Source: CAYZJV01 sp964482325 (GTDB lineage Bacteria; Spirochaetota; Spirochaetia; Sphaerochaetales; Sphaerochaetaceae). From it: a stretch of 64,000 bases of DNA. The stretch covers positions 1 through 64,000 of the forward strand of contig CAYZXD010000005.1 of NCBI GenBank assembly GCA_964482325.1, written 5' to 3'. The notes beneath the pieces are model-generated. The model was not told where the DNA came from, ran no database searches, and was given only the letters and a program-made list of their open reading frames with translations. Below are positions 8,139-15,500 of the stretch, in pieces. The translations under genes and the position numbers were made by a program. Positions within the stretch are counted from its first letter, which is position 1, and each line of letters begins with the position of its first letter.

Positions 8139-9692
8139 TCAGTTATTCTGACCGGTAGCTGCTATTTCGGTAAAATAGGTTCGCAGGAAATTATCTTCAA
8201 GTCTACCGGTAGAGAATATTGCCTGTACCATATCCTGTTGGCTCTGAGTTTGTGACATATACGGGTAGATGAGCTCAAGATAATTACGCATCTCTTCTTC
8301 CATCGGTTGTTCATCAGTTACCTGCGCAACGATGAATGCTTCGTTTGCAGCAATGGGTTCAGCCACTGATCCAACAGAAATTGAATAGAGTTCGCGCATT
8401 GAAGTGGCATCTGAAGCGAGTGCTCTGAGATAGCCGCCCCCATCGGTATAATTAAATCCGGTAAGATAGCTCGACCCCCCGACGTTGATCGGAGTCGGAC
8501 CGACTTCAATCACGGAAAGTCCCTGATCGGCAGCTGTAGCTGCAAGATCACCAGAACGAACAGCTTGATCAGCAAACTCACGAGCTACGGTTTCAACATA
8601 CGAAGAAACTGACTCTGGATCGTACATGCTGATATAGTTCTTCACATCGGCAAGGACGTCGGTATCTGAATAATCGGGGAAGAACGGTGCCTGCTCCACA
8701 CGATACAATACAGCCCCGACAGAACTATCGAATACGGTGGATACAGTTCCTGCTGCAGTCGAGAAGAGAACATTCACTTCTTCCGGGTTCGCGAAATCGC
8801 TCTCCAGCTCATACAGATATTTCACTCCGGCTCTTCCCCCTTCCGAGGCAAATGCATCGATAGAATTTTCCTGCGCAGCTTCTTCGAAGGTCAGATCACC
8901 GGCAAGGATTGCCTCTCGCAGAGACTCTGCCTGTTCTCTGGTATCAGTAGTGATTTTGGAAACATCTATAAGAGTGAACACTGCAGGATTTGACTGGGCA
9001 TACTGCTGTGCAAGATCATCAGGATATACCGAGGCATCAAAGGCAACATAGGAAAAAGAACGGGCTGCGTCACCGATCTCAACGATGTAGTCCAGTTCTT
9101 CGGGAGGAGAGAGTATGGTAGCGACATCACTCATCACCATCTGTCCGGGAAGATTGTCCTCTATCTGGGTCCGTATCTGATTTTTCCGTTCAACACTTGC
9201 ACTTTCATACACTTTTCGATCGAACTCACCATCGGTATGATACGCACCACTATCGATGATTGCCTGATTCAATGTCTCTTCGGCAACACGAATTCCCACA
9301 GACTTCGCCATCTTCATCACTGCCGTGTGAAATACGGTGCTCTCAAATGCACCACGCCAGATTTCAAAAGCAGCCATTTCGCCGGTATTACGATTCTGTT
9401 GCGCCTGCGCCTGATACTGACGATAGAAGTAGTTGCCATAGGAAAATTTAATCGGTTTCCCATCATAGGTACCGAACTGAATACTGGAACTTGCCCCACG
9501 GTTTCCGAATGAGGGGAATACTCCGAAGACCATAACGATGGCTATCAACACCAATATAATGTAGGTGATAATCTTAGTGGGTGTGATGTTGAATCGCTTT
9601 TTAGCAATAGCTGAGCGGTTCTGTTCATCTGCCGTAAATTTAACGACTTTGTTGTCTCCGTTACCGGGAGTTTTCGAATCCTTTGAAGGCAT
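8139..9692 (-). CDS. membrane-anchored SurA/PpiD-like peptidylprolyl isomerase
   Basis: A 517-residue envelope chaperone-like protein. After a polar cytoplasmic stretch of about 50 residues there is one transmembrane helix (ITYIILVLIAIVMVFGVF), then an N-terminal SurA/PpiD-type helical chaperone region. A parvulin-like segment follows around 240-330 (TREQAESLREAILAG...LTFEEAAQENS...FASEGGRAG). This topology is that of PpiD, an inner-membrane foldase facing the periplasm that helps secreted proteins fold. The parvulin region is weak, so it may be a chaperone without isomerase activity. The start at 9692 follows an AGAGG. A strong promoter (9750-9778) sits just upstream, and the HD phosphohydrolase gene follows after 97 bp. 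Confidence 0.75.
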   Translation of the reverse strand: MPSKDSKTPGNGDNKVVKFTADEQNRSAIAKKRFNITPTKIITYIILVLIAIVMVFGVFPSFGNRGASSSIQFGTYDGKPIKFSYGNYFYRQYQAQAQQNRNTGEMAAFEIWRGAFESTVFHTAVMKMAKSVGIRVAEETLNQAIIDSGAYHTDGEFDRKVYESASVERKNQIRTQIEDNLPGQMVMSDVATILSPPEELDYIVEIGDAARSFSYVAFDASVYPDDLAQQYAQSNPAVFTLIDVSKITTDTREQAESLREAILAGDLTFEEAAQENSIDAFASEGGRAGVKYLYELESDFANPEEVNVLFSTAAGTVSTVFDSSVGAVLYRVEQAPFFPDYSDTDVLADVKNYISMYDPESVSSYVETVAREFADQAVRSGDLAATAADQGLSVIEVGPTPINVGGSSYLTGFNYTDGGGYLRALASDATSMRELYSISVGSVAEPIAANEAFIVAQVTDEQPMEEEMRNYLELIYPYMSQTQSQQDMVQAIFSTGRLEDNFLRTYFTEIAATGQNN

Positions 9693-9749
9693 GTACGACC
9701 TCTTTTCTGCACAGAATTGATGTGTCCTTATGTGAGGGACATCTTGAGA

Positions 9750-9778
9750 AAAATAGCATGTAGGTCGTATAGTGTCAA
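9750..9778 (-). promoter_or_regulatory. promoter of the surA-like gene
   Basis: Minus-strand TTGACA (9773-9778), 17-bp spacer, TATTTT (9750-9755). The -35 box forms one arm of a 9-bp inverted repeat shared with the divergent tRNA promoter. Confidence 0.75.
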
Positions 9779-9787
9779 TGTTGTGCA

Positions 9788-9816
9788 TTGACACAAACCA
9801 AACCAACGTATATAGT
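9788..9816 (+). promoter_or_regulatory. promoter of tRNA-Pro
   Basis: Plus-strand TTGACA (9788-9793), 17-bp spacer, TATAGT (9811-9816), placing the start point about 30 nt before the mature tRNA. This is a near-consensus sigma-70-type promoter. GTGTCAATG (9772-9780) and CATTGACAC (9786-9794) are a perfect inverted repeat made of the two outward-facing -35 boxes. Confidence 0.8.
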
Positions 9817-9851
9817 TTGCCCCGTTGTGTGAATCCTCACACAGTTTCTTA

Positions 9852-9924
9852 CGGGCAGTAGCGCAGGGGCTAGCGCACTTGGTTCGGGACCAAGGGGTCG
9901 GAGGTTCAAATCCTCTCTGCCCGA
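9852..9924 (+). tRNA. tRNA-Pro (CGG)
   Basis: A 73-nt cloverleaf. The acceptor CGGGCAG pairs perfectly with CTGCCCG, the D stem is GCGC/GCGC, the anticodon stem CTTGG/CCAAG encloses the loop TTCGGGA with anticodon CGG, and the T arm is GGAGG-TTCAAAT-CCTCT. The discriminator base is A and the CCA end is not encoded, so CCA must be added by nucleotidyltransferase. It has its own promoter and a hairpin after it. Confidence 0.95.
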
Positions 9925-9946
9925 TACTTTACTTCGTAAGAACTAT

Positions 9947-9969
9947 CAGGCTCCCATCTAGGGAGCCTG
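9947..9969. terminator. hairpin ending tRNA-Pro and carB
   Basis: CAGGCTCCC (9947-9955) and GGGAGCCTG (9961-9969) form a 9-bp stem around a 5-nt loop. The carB stop codon lies in the loop and the first base of the 3' arm. It separates the convergent tRNA gene and carB. Only short T-rich tails follow on either strand, so termination efficiency is uncertain. Confidence 0.55.
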
Positions 9970-12900
9970 TTCTGTACCGATCGGTTGAACAGTGATCTGA
10001 CCACTCCGTAAATACTTAATTCCCTCAATGGCTGCAGCTGCCGCACTCAGGGTGGTGGTATACGGAATCGCATGATGCAGCGCTGCAGATCGAAGATTCT
10101 CTTCTCCACGCTGTGCACGTTTTCCCATTGGTGTATTGATCAGGAGATATATTCTTTGATGCTGCATATGATCAAGTATATTTGGATGTCCTTCATCAGT
10201 TTTCAGCATGGTTTCACAAATGATACCGGCATCATAGAGATCTCGAGCCGTACCGCGTGTTGCAGCAAGAGAAAATCCCATATCATGTAATTGGCGGGCA
10301 AGCGGTATGACCGTATTTCGATCACGCTTGTTTACCGATATACATACACTGCCGGCAGTGGGAAGCTGATTCCCGGCAGCTATCTGACTTTTAGCAAACG
10401 CCTCTCCGAAGGTGGAACCGATGCCGATAACTTCCCCGGTTGACCGCATTTCCGGACCTAATTGTGGATCGAGACCAACGAAGCGATTGAATGAGAATAC
10501 TGCCTCTTTTACTGCCCATCCATAGCGGCACAATCCCTCACCGATTCCCCCGGGTTGATCAACGAGGCCTTGAGACACTAAATCCACTCCTTCCCAGATA
10601 CGGACGGCAGTCTCAACAAGATCTACCTGCGACATTTTGGAAATGAAAGGAACGGTACGACTTGCCCGTGGGTTCACCTCGATGACATACAGTTGTCCAT
10701 GCTGTACCGCAAACTGGATATTCATAAATCCAACGATCTGCAATCGAAGTGCAATATCCCGCGCAGCGGATCGCATCTGCTCAAGAATCTCCGGAGTCGA
10801 TGCATACGGCGGAAATACCGCAGCAGAGTCACCTGAATGAACTCCTGCAGCTTCAATATGCTGCAATATTCCCCCGATATACACGGAAGTACCATCAGAG
10901 ATTGCATCAAGATCGTACTCGTAGGCATCTTCAAGAAAATGGTCGATTAACACGGGATCATCTTTACCTATCAGTACTTCACTCTGCAAATAGGTATCCA
11001 ACTCATTCGTGTCGTAGACAATTTCCATATTCCGACCACCCAGCACATGTGATGGTCTGACCAAAACCGGAAACCCCACTGCTTCAGCACATTGATGTAC
11101 CTCTTCCCGGCAATACGCGGTTCTGTTTTCACTCTGTTGAAGACCGAGCTCGGAAAGGAACTGTGCAAACCTTCCCCGATCATCTGCAAGCATCATGGAT
11201 TCATAGGAAGTCCCGACGATTGGAACCTGTGCATCGTGCAGCGCTTTGAGCATCGATAACGGAGTCTGCCCGCCCAATTGCAGCACCACTGCCTGTGACT
11301 GTTCCCGTTTGGTTATAGCAAGCACCTGATCGGCACTGAGCGGTTCAAGATACAGACGATCGGAAACGGTAAAATCAGTTGAAACGGTCTCAGGATTTGA
11401 ATTGATCATCACCGTAGTACGTCCAAGACGTTTGTATGCCAGAGAGGCAAGGGTACAACAAGTGTCGAATTCGAGACCTTGACCTACCCGGTTGGGACCA
11501 CTGGCAACGATAGTGACGGTATGATCCCCTACGGGAGTCGCTTCATCAATTTCTCCATAGGTGGTGTAACAGTAGCTGGTCTGAGCATCAAACTCTCCCG
11601 CACAGGTATCAACAAAATGAACGATGGGAACAATTTTGTTTTCCTGACAGCTGCGGGCAATCTCTGCTACTGTTCTCTTCGTAAGTAACGCAATATGACG
11701 GTCACTGAATCCCATCCGTTTTGCCTGCATGAGCAATTCAATCGATAGATTCTGAGCTGTTGCCATATCTTCCAACTTGTGCTCAAGCTGGGTGAGACGG
11801 AGTATCTGTGCAATACACCACGGATGATACCTAGTTACCCGAACAATCTCATCAATAGCATCGGCTCCTTGGTGATACAGTTTTGCATATATTGCACAGA
11901 TCCGCAGTGGATGAGCACTGGCAAGCATCAAAGGAATATCATCGATGCTGTACCCGGCAATACTTTCCAGGCGAACCAATCCTTCCATATTCCGTTCAAC
12001 CGAACGCATGGCTTTGTTCAAAGCCTCAGGAAAGGTTCTCCCGATGGCAAGAGCCTCCCCTACACTACGCATCTGCGTTCCAAGAGCATCGGTTGGCATG
12101 GGAAACTTCTCTAATTCAAATCGGGGAACTTTCACAGCACAGTAATCAAGAGCAGGCTCAAAACTGCTTGCAGTCACTCCCGTTATTTCGTTGAACACCT
12201 CATCAAGGGTATACCCTACGGCAAGTTTTGCCGAGCAACGCGCAATAGGAAACCCAGTAGCTTTGCTGGCAAGAGCAGATGACCGGGAAACACGTGGATT
12301 CATCTCGATCACTACCATACGTTCAGTTTCCGGATCAAAGGCAAACTGCACATTCGACCCTCCGCAATCCACTCCGATAGCCCTAAGGATTTCTATCGCA
12401 GCACTGCGCATCTTTTGGTACTGAGTGTCTGAAAGCGTCTGAATCGGGGCTATAGTGATACTGTCTCCGGTGTGCACACCCATGGGATCTACGTTCTCTA
12501 TTGAACAGACCACAATGGCATTGTCGTGCCGATCTCTCATTACCTCTAACTCAAACTCCTGCCAACCGAGCAATGATTCTTCAACCAGTACCTCATGAGT
12601 GGGGCTCGCCGCCAAGGCTGTCCTCATCATTGATACAAAACTGTTTTCTTCCCGTACGATGCCTCCACCGAATCCACCAAGGGTATAGCTTGGCCGTAAA
12701 ATCAGGGGAAGTCCGACCATCTCTTTGAACAAGCGGGCTTCTTCAAGAGATTTCACCGTAACGGAACGGGCGGATTCCAGACCGATTGAGGCAACAATCT
12801 CCTTAAATCTCCTCCTATCTTCTGCCAATTCTATTGATGCAATACTCGCCCCGATGATCTGCACCTGATACCGATCAAGAATACCCGCATCATGCAGTGC

Positions 12901-13200
12901 TACGGTAACATTCAAGCCGGTCTGCCCGCCCATCGTAGTGAGCACCGCATCGGGTCTTTCTGTTTTGATAATTTGTTCGACATAGGGTAACGTAAGGGGT
13001 TCCATGTAGATAGCATCGGCGATCCCCGGGGTGGTCATCACCGTTGCCGGGTTAGGATTCACCAGGATAATACGATACCCCTCTTCCTTCAGAGCTTTTA
13101 CCGCCTGAGTTCCCGAGTAGTCAAATTCACAGGCCTGTCCGATCACGATCGGACCACTTCCGATGATCAAAATGCTTGAGATATCTTTTCTTGCCGGCAT
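9958..13200 (-). CDS. carB: carbamoyl-phosphate synthase large subunit
   Basis: A full-length CarB of 1080 residues with two homologous ATP-grasp halves. The first opens with SILIIGSGPIVIGQACEFDYSG and the second with VTIVASGPNRVGQGLEFD near 550. A C-terminal MGS-like allosteric domain covers the last 140 residues or so (VIPLARQLHDMGFSLAATRGT). With CarA it makes carbamoyl phosphate from bicarbonate, ATP and glutamine-derived ammonia for arginine and pyrimidine synthesis. The start at 13200 follows a GGGGGGAT ribosome site, and its ATG shares one base with the carA stop (TGATG), which implies translational coupling. A longer in-frame reading runs into carA and lacks support. Confidence 0.97.
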   Translation of the reverse strand: MPARKDISSILIIGSGPIVIGQACEFDYSGTQAVKALKEEGYRIILVNPNPATVMTTPGIADAIYMEPLTLPYVEQIIKTERPDAVLTTMGGQTGLNVTVALHDAGILDRYQVQIIGASIASIELAEDRRRFKEIVASIGLESARSVTVKSLEEARLFKEMVGLPLILRPSYTLGGFGGGIVREENSFVSMMRTALAASPTHEVLVEESLLGWQEFELEVMRDRHDNAIVVCSIENVDPMGVHTGDSITIAPIQTLSDTQYQKMRSAAIEILRAIGVDCGGSNVQFAFDPETERMVVIEMNPRVSRSSALASKATGFPIARCSAKLAVGYTLDEVFNEITGVTASSFEPALDYCAVKVPRFELEKFPMPTDALGTQMRSVGEALAIGRTFPEALNKAMRSVERNMEGLVRLESIAGYSIDDIPLMLASAHPLRICAIYAKLYHQGADAIDEIVRVTRYHPWCIAQILRLTQLEHKLEDMATAQNLSIELLMQAKRMGFSDRHIALLTKRTVAEIARSCQENKIVPIVHFVDTCAGEFDAQTSYCYTTYGEIDEATPVGDHTVTIVASGPNRVGQGLEFDTCCTLASLAYKRLGRTTVMINSNPETVSTDFTVSDRLYLEPLSADQVLAITKREQSQAVVLQLGGQTPLSMLKALHDAQVPIVGTSYESMMLADDRGRFAQFLSELGLQQSENRTAYCREEVHQCAEAVGFPVLVRPSHVLGGRNMEIVYDTNELDTYLQSEVLIGKDDPVLIDHFLEDAYEYDLDAISDGTSVYIGGILQHIEAAGVHSGDSAAVFPPYASTPEILEQMRSAARDIALRLQIVGFMNIQFAVQHGQLYVIEVNPRASRTVPFISKMSQVDLVETAVRIWEGVDLVSQGLVDQPGGIGEGLCRYGWAVKEAVFSFNRFVGLDPQLGPEMRSTGEVIGIGSTFGEAFAKSQIAAGNQLPTAGSVCISVNKRDRNTVIPLARQLHDMGFSLAATRGTARDLYDAGIICETMLKTDEGHPNILDHMQHQRIYLLINTPMGKRAQRGEENLRSAALHHAIPYTTTLSAAAAAIEGIKYLRSGQITVQPIGTEQAP

Positions 13201-14381
13201 CAGATCCCCCCTTTCTGCTGTTTCTGATATGCAGCAGCCCATGCGATGAATCGGGGAAACAGTGAACGACCTTCCCAAGGTCCGGGAGCGGCTTCCGGGT
13301 GGAACTGTACCGTCATCAAACCTTTCTCATCATCAAACATCCCTTCGATGGTGCCATCATTATCGTTTATCAACCAGATCTGGGTTGAATCGGGGAGCGA
13401 TCCGGCGTGAACGCAGTACCCATGATTCTGTGCAGTCACATAGACATTCTGGGTTCCGAGATCCCGTACCGGGTGGTTTGATCCATGATGCCCGAACAAC
13501 ATTTTATCGGTCTTCCCGCCTAATGCCTGAGCGGCAAGCTGATGCCCGAGACAGATACCGAGTATCGGAATTTTTCCAAGATAGGCAGCAAGCTGGTCAC
13601 TGTATGAAGAAAGTGCTGCGGGATCTCCCGGACCGTTGGAAAGAAACAGTGCATCATAGGAAACATCAGATTCCACGATCTGTGATACGGGAGTCTGTGC
13701 AGGAAATACCGTTACTGATATGTGCAGTGCGAGCAGTTGCTGAATAATGGATTGTTTGGTACCGAAATCCCACAGAGCATAATGCCCTTTCACTGGGGAA
13801 ACAGCCGTATATGTCTTCGGTTGTGCAACAGTACATGGGGTGACAAAATCCCGTTGAAGCATCGGTGGTACTGAGCCAAGATAATCACATACCTGTTGTG
13901 GATGCTTAGCAAGCAGAGTATCATACTGCACCAGGACACCGTACTGACTCCCATGATTTCGGATATGCAGGGTAAGTGCCCGGGTATCAACATCGGTGAT
14001 TCCGCATAAATTCCACTCACAACATTGCTCTGCCAATGATATTTTTCCCACCCCCACCGGACCGGTATACACATCACGTACTACCAGAGCTCTACTAAAG
14101 ATATGATCCCCGATCATCTCATTCCACTGTAGATCGGTGCCATAGTTTCCCATGTGGACACTCGTCATAACAATAATTTGTCCAGCATAGGAAGGATCAG
14201 TAATGATCTCATGATACACGCCCATACTGGTATTGAATACCACTTCCCCAAGTGGCGCATCGGCAAAGTCCATCCCAAGCAGTTCTTGATAACCGGGAGC
14301 AGGTTTTCCAAATCCATTTCCTGAAAATATTGCTCCGTCTGAAAGAATTAACAGTGTGTCAGGCACAGAATCATCCTTCAT
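13200..14381 (-). CDS. carA: carbamoyl-phosphate synthase small subunit
   Basis: A 393-residue glutamine amidotransferase subunit. The N-terminal CarA domain opens with LLILSDGAIFSGNGFG and contains the GEVVFNTSMGVYHEIITDPSY motif region. The C-terminal class I GATase has the nucleophile motif GICLGHQL (Cys in GICLG) and the HPEA histidine/glutamate pair near 360. It hydrolyses glutamine and tunnels ammonia to CarB. The start at 14381 is chosen for AGGTG seven nt upstream and the family N-terminus; a start seven codons earlier has no ribosome site. The upstream DNA carries a cluster of GTTGCA-type half-sites. Confidence 0.97.
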   Translation of the reverse strand: MKDDSVPDTLLILSDGAIFSGNGFGKPAPGYQELLGMDFADAPLGEVVFNTSMGVYHEIITDPSYAGQIIVMTSVHMGNYGTDLQWNEMIGDHIFSRALVVRDVYTGPVGVGKISLAEQCCEWNLCGITDVDTRALTLHIRNHGSQYGVLVQYDTLLAKHPQQVCDYLGSVPPMLQRDFVTPCTVAQPKTYTAVSPVKGHYALWDFGTKQSIIQQLLALHISVTVFPAQTPVSQIVESDVSYDALFLSNGPGDPAALSSYSDQLAAYLGKIPILGICLGHQLAAQALGGKTDKMLFGHHGSNHPVRDLGTQNVYVTAQNHGYCVHAGSLPDSTQIWLINDNDGTIEGMFDDEKGLMTVQFHPEAAPGPWEGRSLFPRFIAWAAAYQKQQKGGI

Positions 14382-14393
14382 TGCACACCTATT

Positions 14394-14548
14394 GTTGCGC
14401 AACTTGTTAAATTTGTTGCATAATAACAGCTTTTCGATATTTATACAATCATCCGCCCAATTTAATGTATATTTATCCGCTTATATTTTAATTATTCATA
14501 CATTATGCAACATTCATGCAACAATGACCGTAAAATTGCACAACAATT
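14394..14548 (-). promoter_or_regulatory. cluster of GTTGCA half-sites upstream of carAB
   Basis: Five related elements occur within 155 bp ahead of carA: the palindrome GTTGCGCAAC (14394-14403), TTGTTGCATAATAAC (14413-14427), ATGCAAC (14505-14511), ATGCAAC (14516-14522, 11 bp away, one helical turn) and TTGCACAACAATT (14536-14548). In the minus-strand sense they share TTGTTG-(C/T)-(A/G)-(C/T)-A(A). This looks like an operator array for a transcription factor controlling carAB. I cannot match it to a known arginine, pyrimidine or purine regulator site. No convincing -35/-10 pair was found among them. Confidence 0.45.
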
Positions 14549-14561
14549 GAATCCTAGACGT

Positions 14562-14588
14562 AAAAAAAGACTGCTACCGAAGTAGCAG
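14562..14588 (-). terminator. intrinsic terminator of the secreted-protein gene
   Basis: On the minus strand CTGCTAC-TTCG-GTAGCAG forms a 7-bp stem closed by a UUCG tetraloop (14571-14588) and is followed by a run of seven T (14562-14568). This is a textbook intrinsic terminator 26 nt past the stop codon. Confidence 0.9.
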
Positions 14589-14614
14589 CCAGATTTATAT
14601 AAAGGAGAGACTGA

Positions 14615-15112
14615 TTAGTTGCGGGTCACCACATCAATGGTAATGGTGTCGCTGTAAGCTCCGGCAAGGTAGGTATACTCGTCACTGCCGTCTGCCCAGG
14701 TGACATTGATTGCCTCATTCAGGTTGTAGCGTCCTGAGTTACCCAGGTTCGGAACCAGATTGTACTGAGTGCCCAAGGTCAGTTCAGTAGGAGTACCATT
14801 TTCTTGTAATTCCATGGCTAAGGTATAGGGGATGCTGGGGGTATTATCTTCATCAACATAACTGTCAATCTTCAACACGCCGTTATTAACAGAAGTGGCT
14901 TTGATATCAACAAGGTAGTTTCCGGTAAAGGTATAGGTAGTAGCTACCGAGCCGACGGTAACGGCAACATCAAAAGCATCATCAGCAATGGAGAAGGTAG
15001 CTCTCTGGGGCACGTTAGCGGTTACGGCAAAGTTGTCATTAATTGCTTCAGCAGCCATCAGGAAGGTGGTGCTCAACAGTAACACAGACAGGATCATCAT
15101 CATCTTTTTCAT
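14615..15112 (-). CDS. secreted beta-rich protein, coat-U/pilin-like
   Basis: A 165-residue protein with a clear signal peptide (MKKMMMILSVLLLSTTFLMAAEA), cleaved near residue 22. The mature part is short beta-strand-like segments rich in Thr, Val, Asn and Asp, without cysteines. It begins with VTANVPQRATFSI and ends with YLAGAYSDTITIDV. That C-terminal G-x-Y-x-D-T-I-T pattern recalls spore-coat-U or fimbrial-type secreted domains, but homology is only suggested. It is monocistronic with AAGGAG, a near-consensus promoter, 5'-UTR hairpins and a UUCG terminator, all features of an abundant transcript. It is probably an envelope or surface protein of unknown role. Confidence 0.7.
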   Translation of the reverse strand: MKKMMMILSVLLLSTTFLMAAEAINDNFAVTANVPQRATFSIADDAFDVAVTVGSVATTYTFTGNYLVDIKATSVNNGVLKIDSYVDEDNTPSIPYTLAMELQENGTPTELTLGTQYNLVPNLGNSGRYNLNEAINVTWADGSDEYTYLAGAYSDTITIDVVTRN

Positions 15113-15155
15113 ATCAGTACTCCTTGGGACCCGTGGGTCAATTAGTCTTTAGTAG

Positions 15156-15173
15156 CACCACGATCAGGTGGTG
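15156..15173 (-). promoter_or_regulatory. 5'-UTR hairpin of the secreted-protein mRNA
   Basis: CACCAC (15156-15161) and GTGGTG (15168-15173) form a 6-bp stem with a 6-nt loop located just after the predicted transcription start near 15176. A hairpin at the very 5' end often stabilises mRNA. A second inverted pair, GACCC/GGGTC, lies closer to the start codon. Confidence 0.45.
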
Positions 15174-15182
15174 TATGGTCAG

Positions 15183-15211
15183 AGGATACAAAAACTCAGA
15201 ACTTATGTCAA
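15183..15211 (-). promoter_or_regulatory. strong promoter of the secreted-protein gene
   Basis: Minus-strand TTGACA (15206-15211), exactly 17 bp, then TATCCT (15183-15188). The 5' UTR would be about 64 nt. Confidence 0.75.
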
Positions 15212-15445
15212 TAGGAAAGCAGAAAAAAGTGAAAAAAATGTCACAAGTTTTTATAAATAGTTATATCTACATATATATAAATGAGTTAAACATTTCTATA
15301 AACAGTAATCTTCTGACATTTATCAGGTATTCTGGAAGATGTCTGACTCATTATCTCAGGAAAGCGAGCGGTATGATCGTAGTTTTATCTCTAAATGTGC
15401 TTTGTTATGTCAGAAGAAAAGGATAACTTCTGTCAGAACGTAAAG
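15212..15445. other. gene-free spacer
   Basis: About 230 bp between the promoter of the secreted-protein gene and the end of the pyruvate dehydrogenase operon. It is AT-rich in its first half. I see no gene, tRNA or strong structure in it, apart from a weak GTTAT/ATAAC pair near 15402-15425. Confidence 0.5.
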
Positions 15446-15475
15446 CAGGCTGCAGAAGATCTCTCCTGCAGCCTG
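15446..15475 (-). terminator. hairpin ending the pyruvate dehydrogenase operon
   Basis: CAGGCTGCAG (15446-15455) and CTGCAGCCTG (15466-15475) form a perfect 10-bp stem with a 10-nt loop, 25 nt past the E1 stop codon. The following minus-strand sequence (CTTTACG) is a poor T-run. Confidence 0.65.
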
Positions 15476-15500
15476 TACCTAAATATGTACTATAAATAAA

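Noticed and set aside
13262..13747. A 161-residue plus-strand open frame across carA
   Set aside because: Low-complexity Arg/Ser/His-rich text antisense to the conserved GATase domain, without start signals.
15043..15426. A 127-residue plus-strand open frame over the secreted-protein start and its promoter
   Set aside because: It overlaps the signal peptide and promoter of a better supported gene and has no ribosome site or domain.
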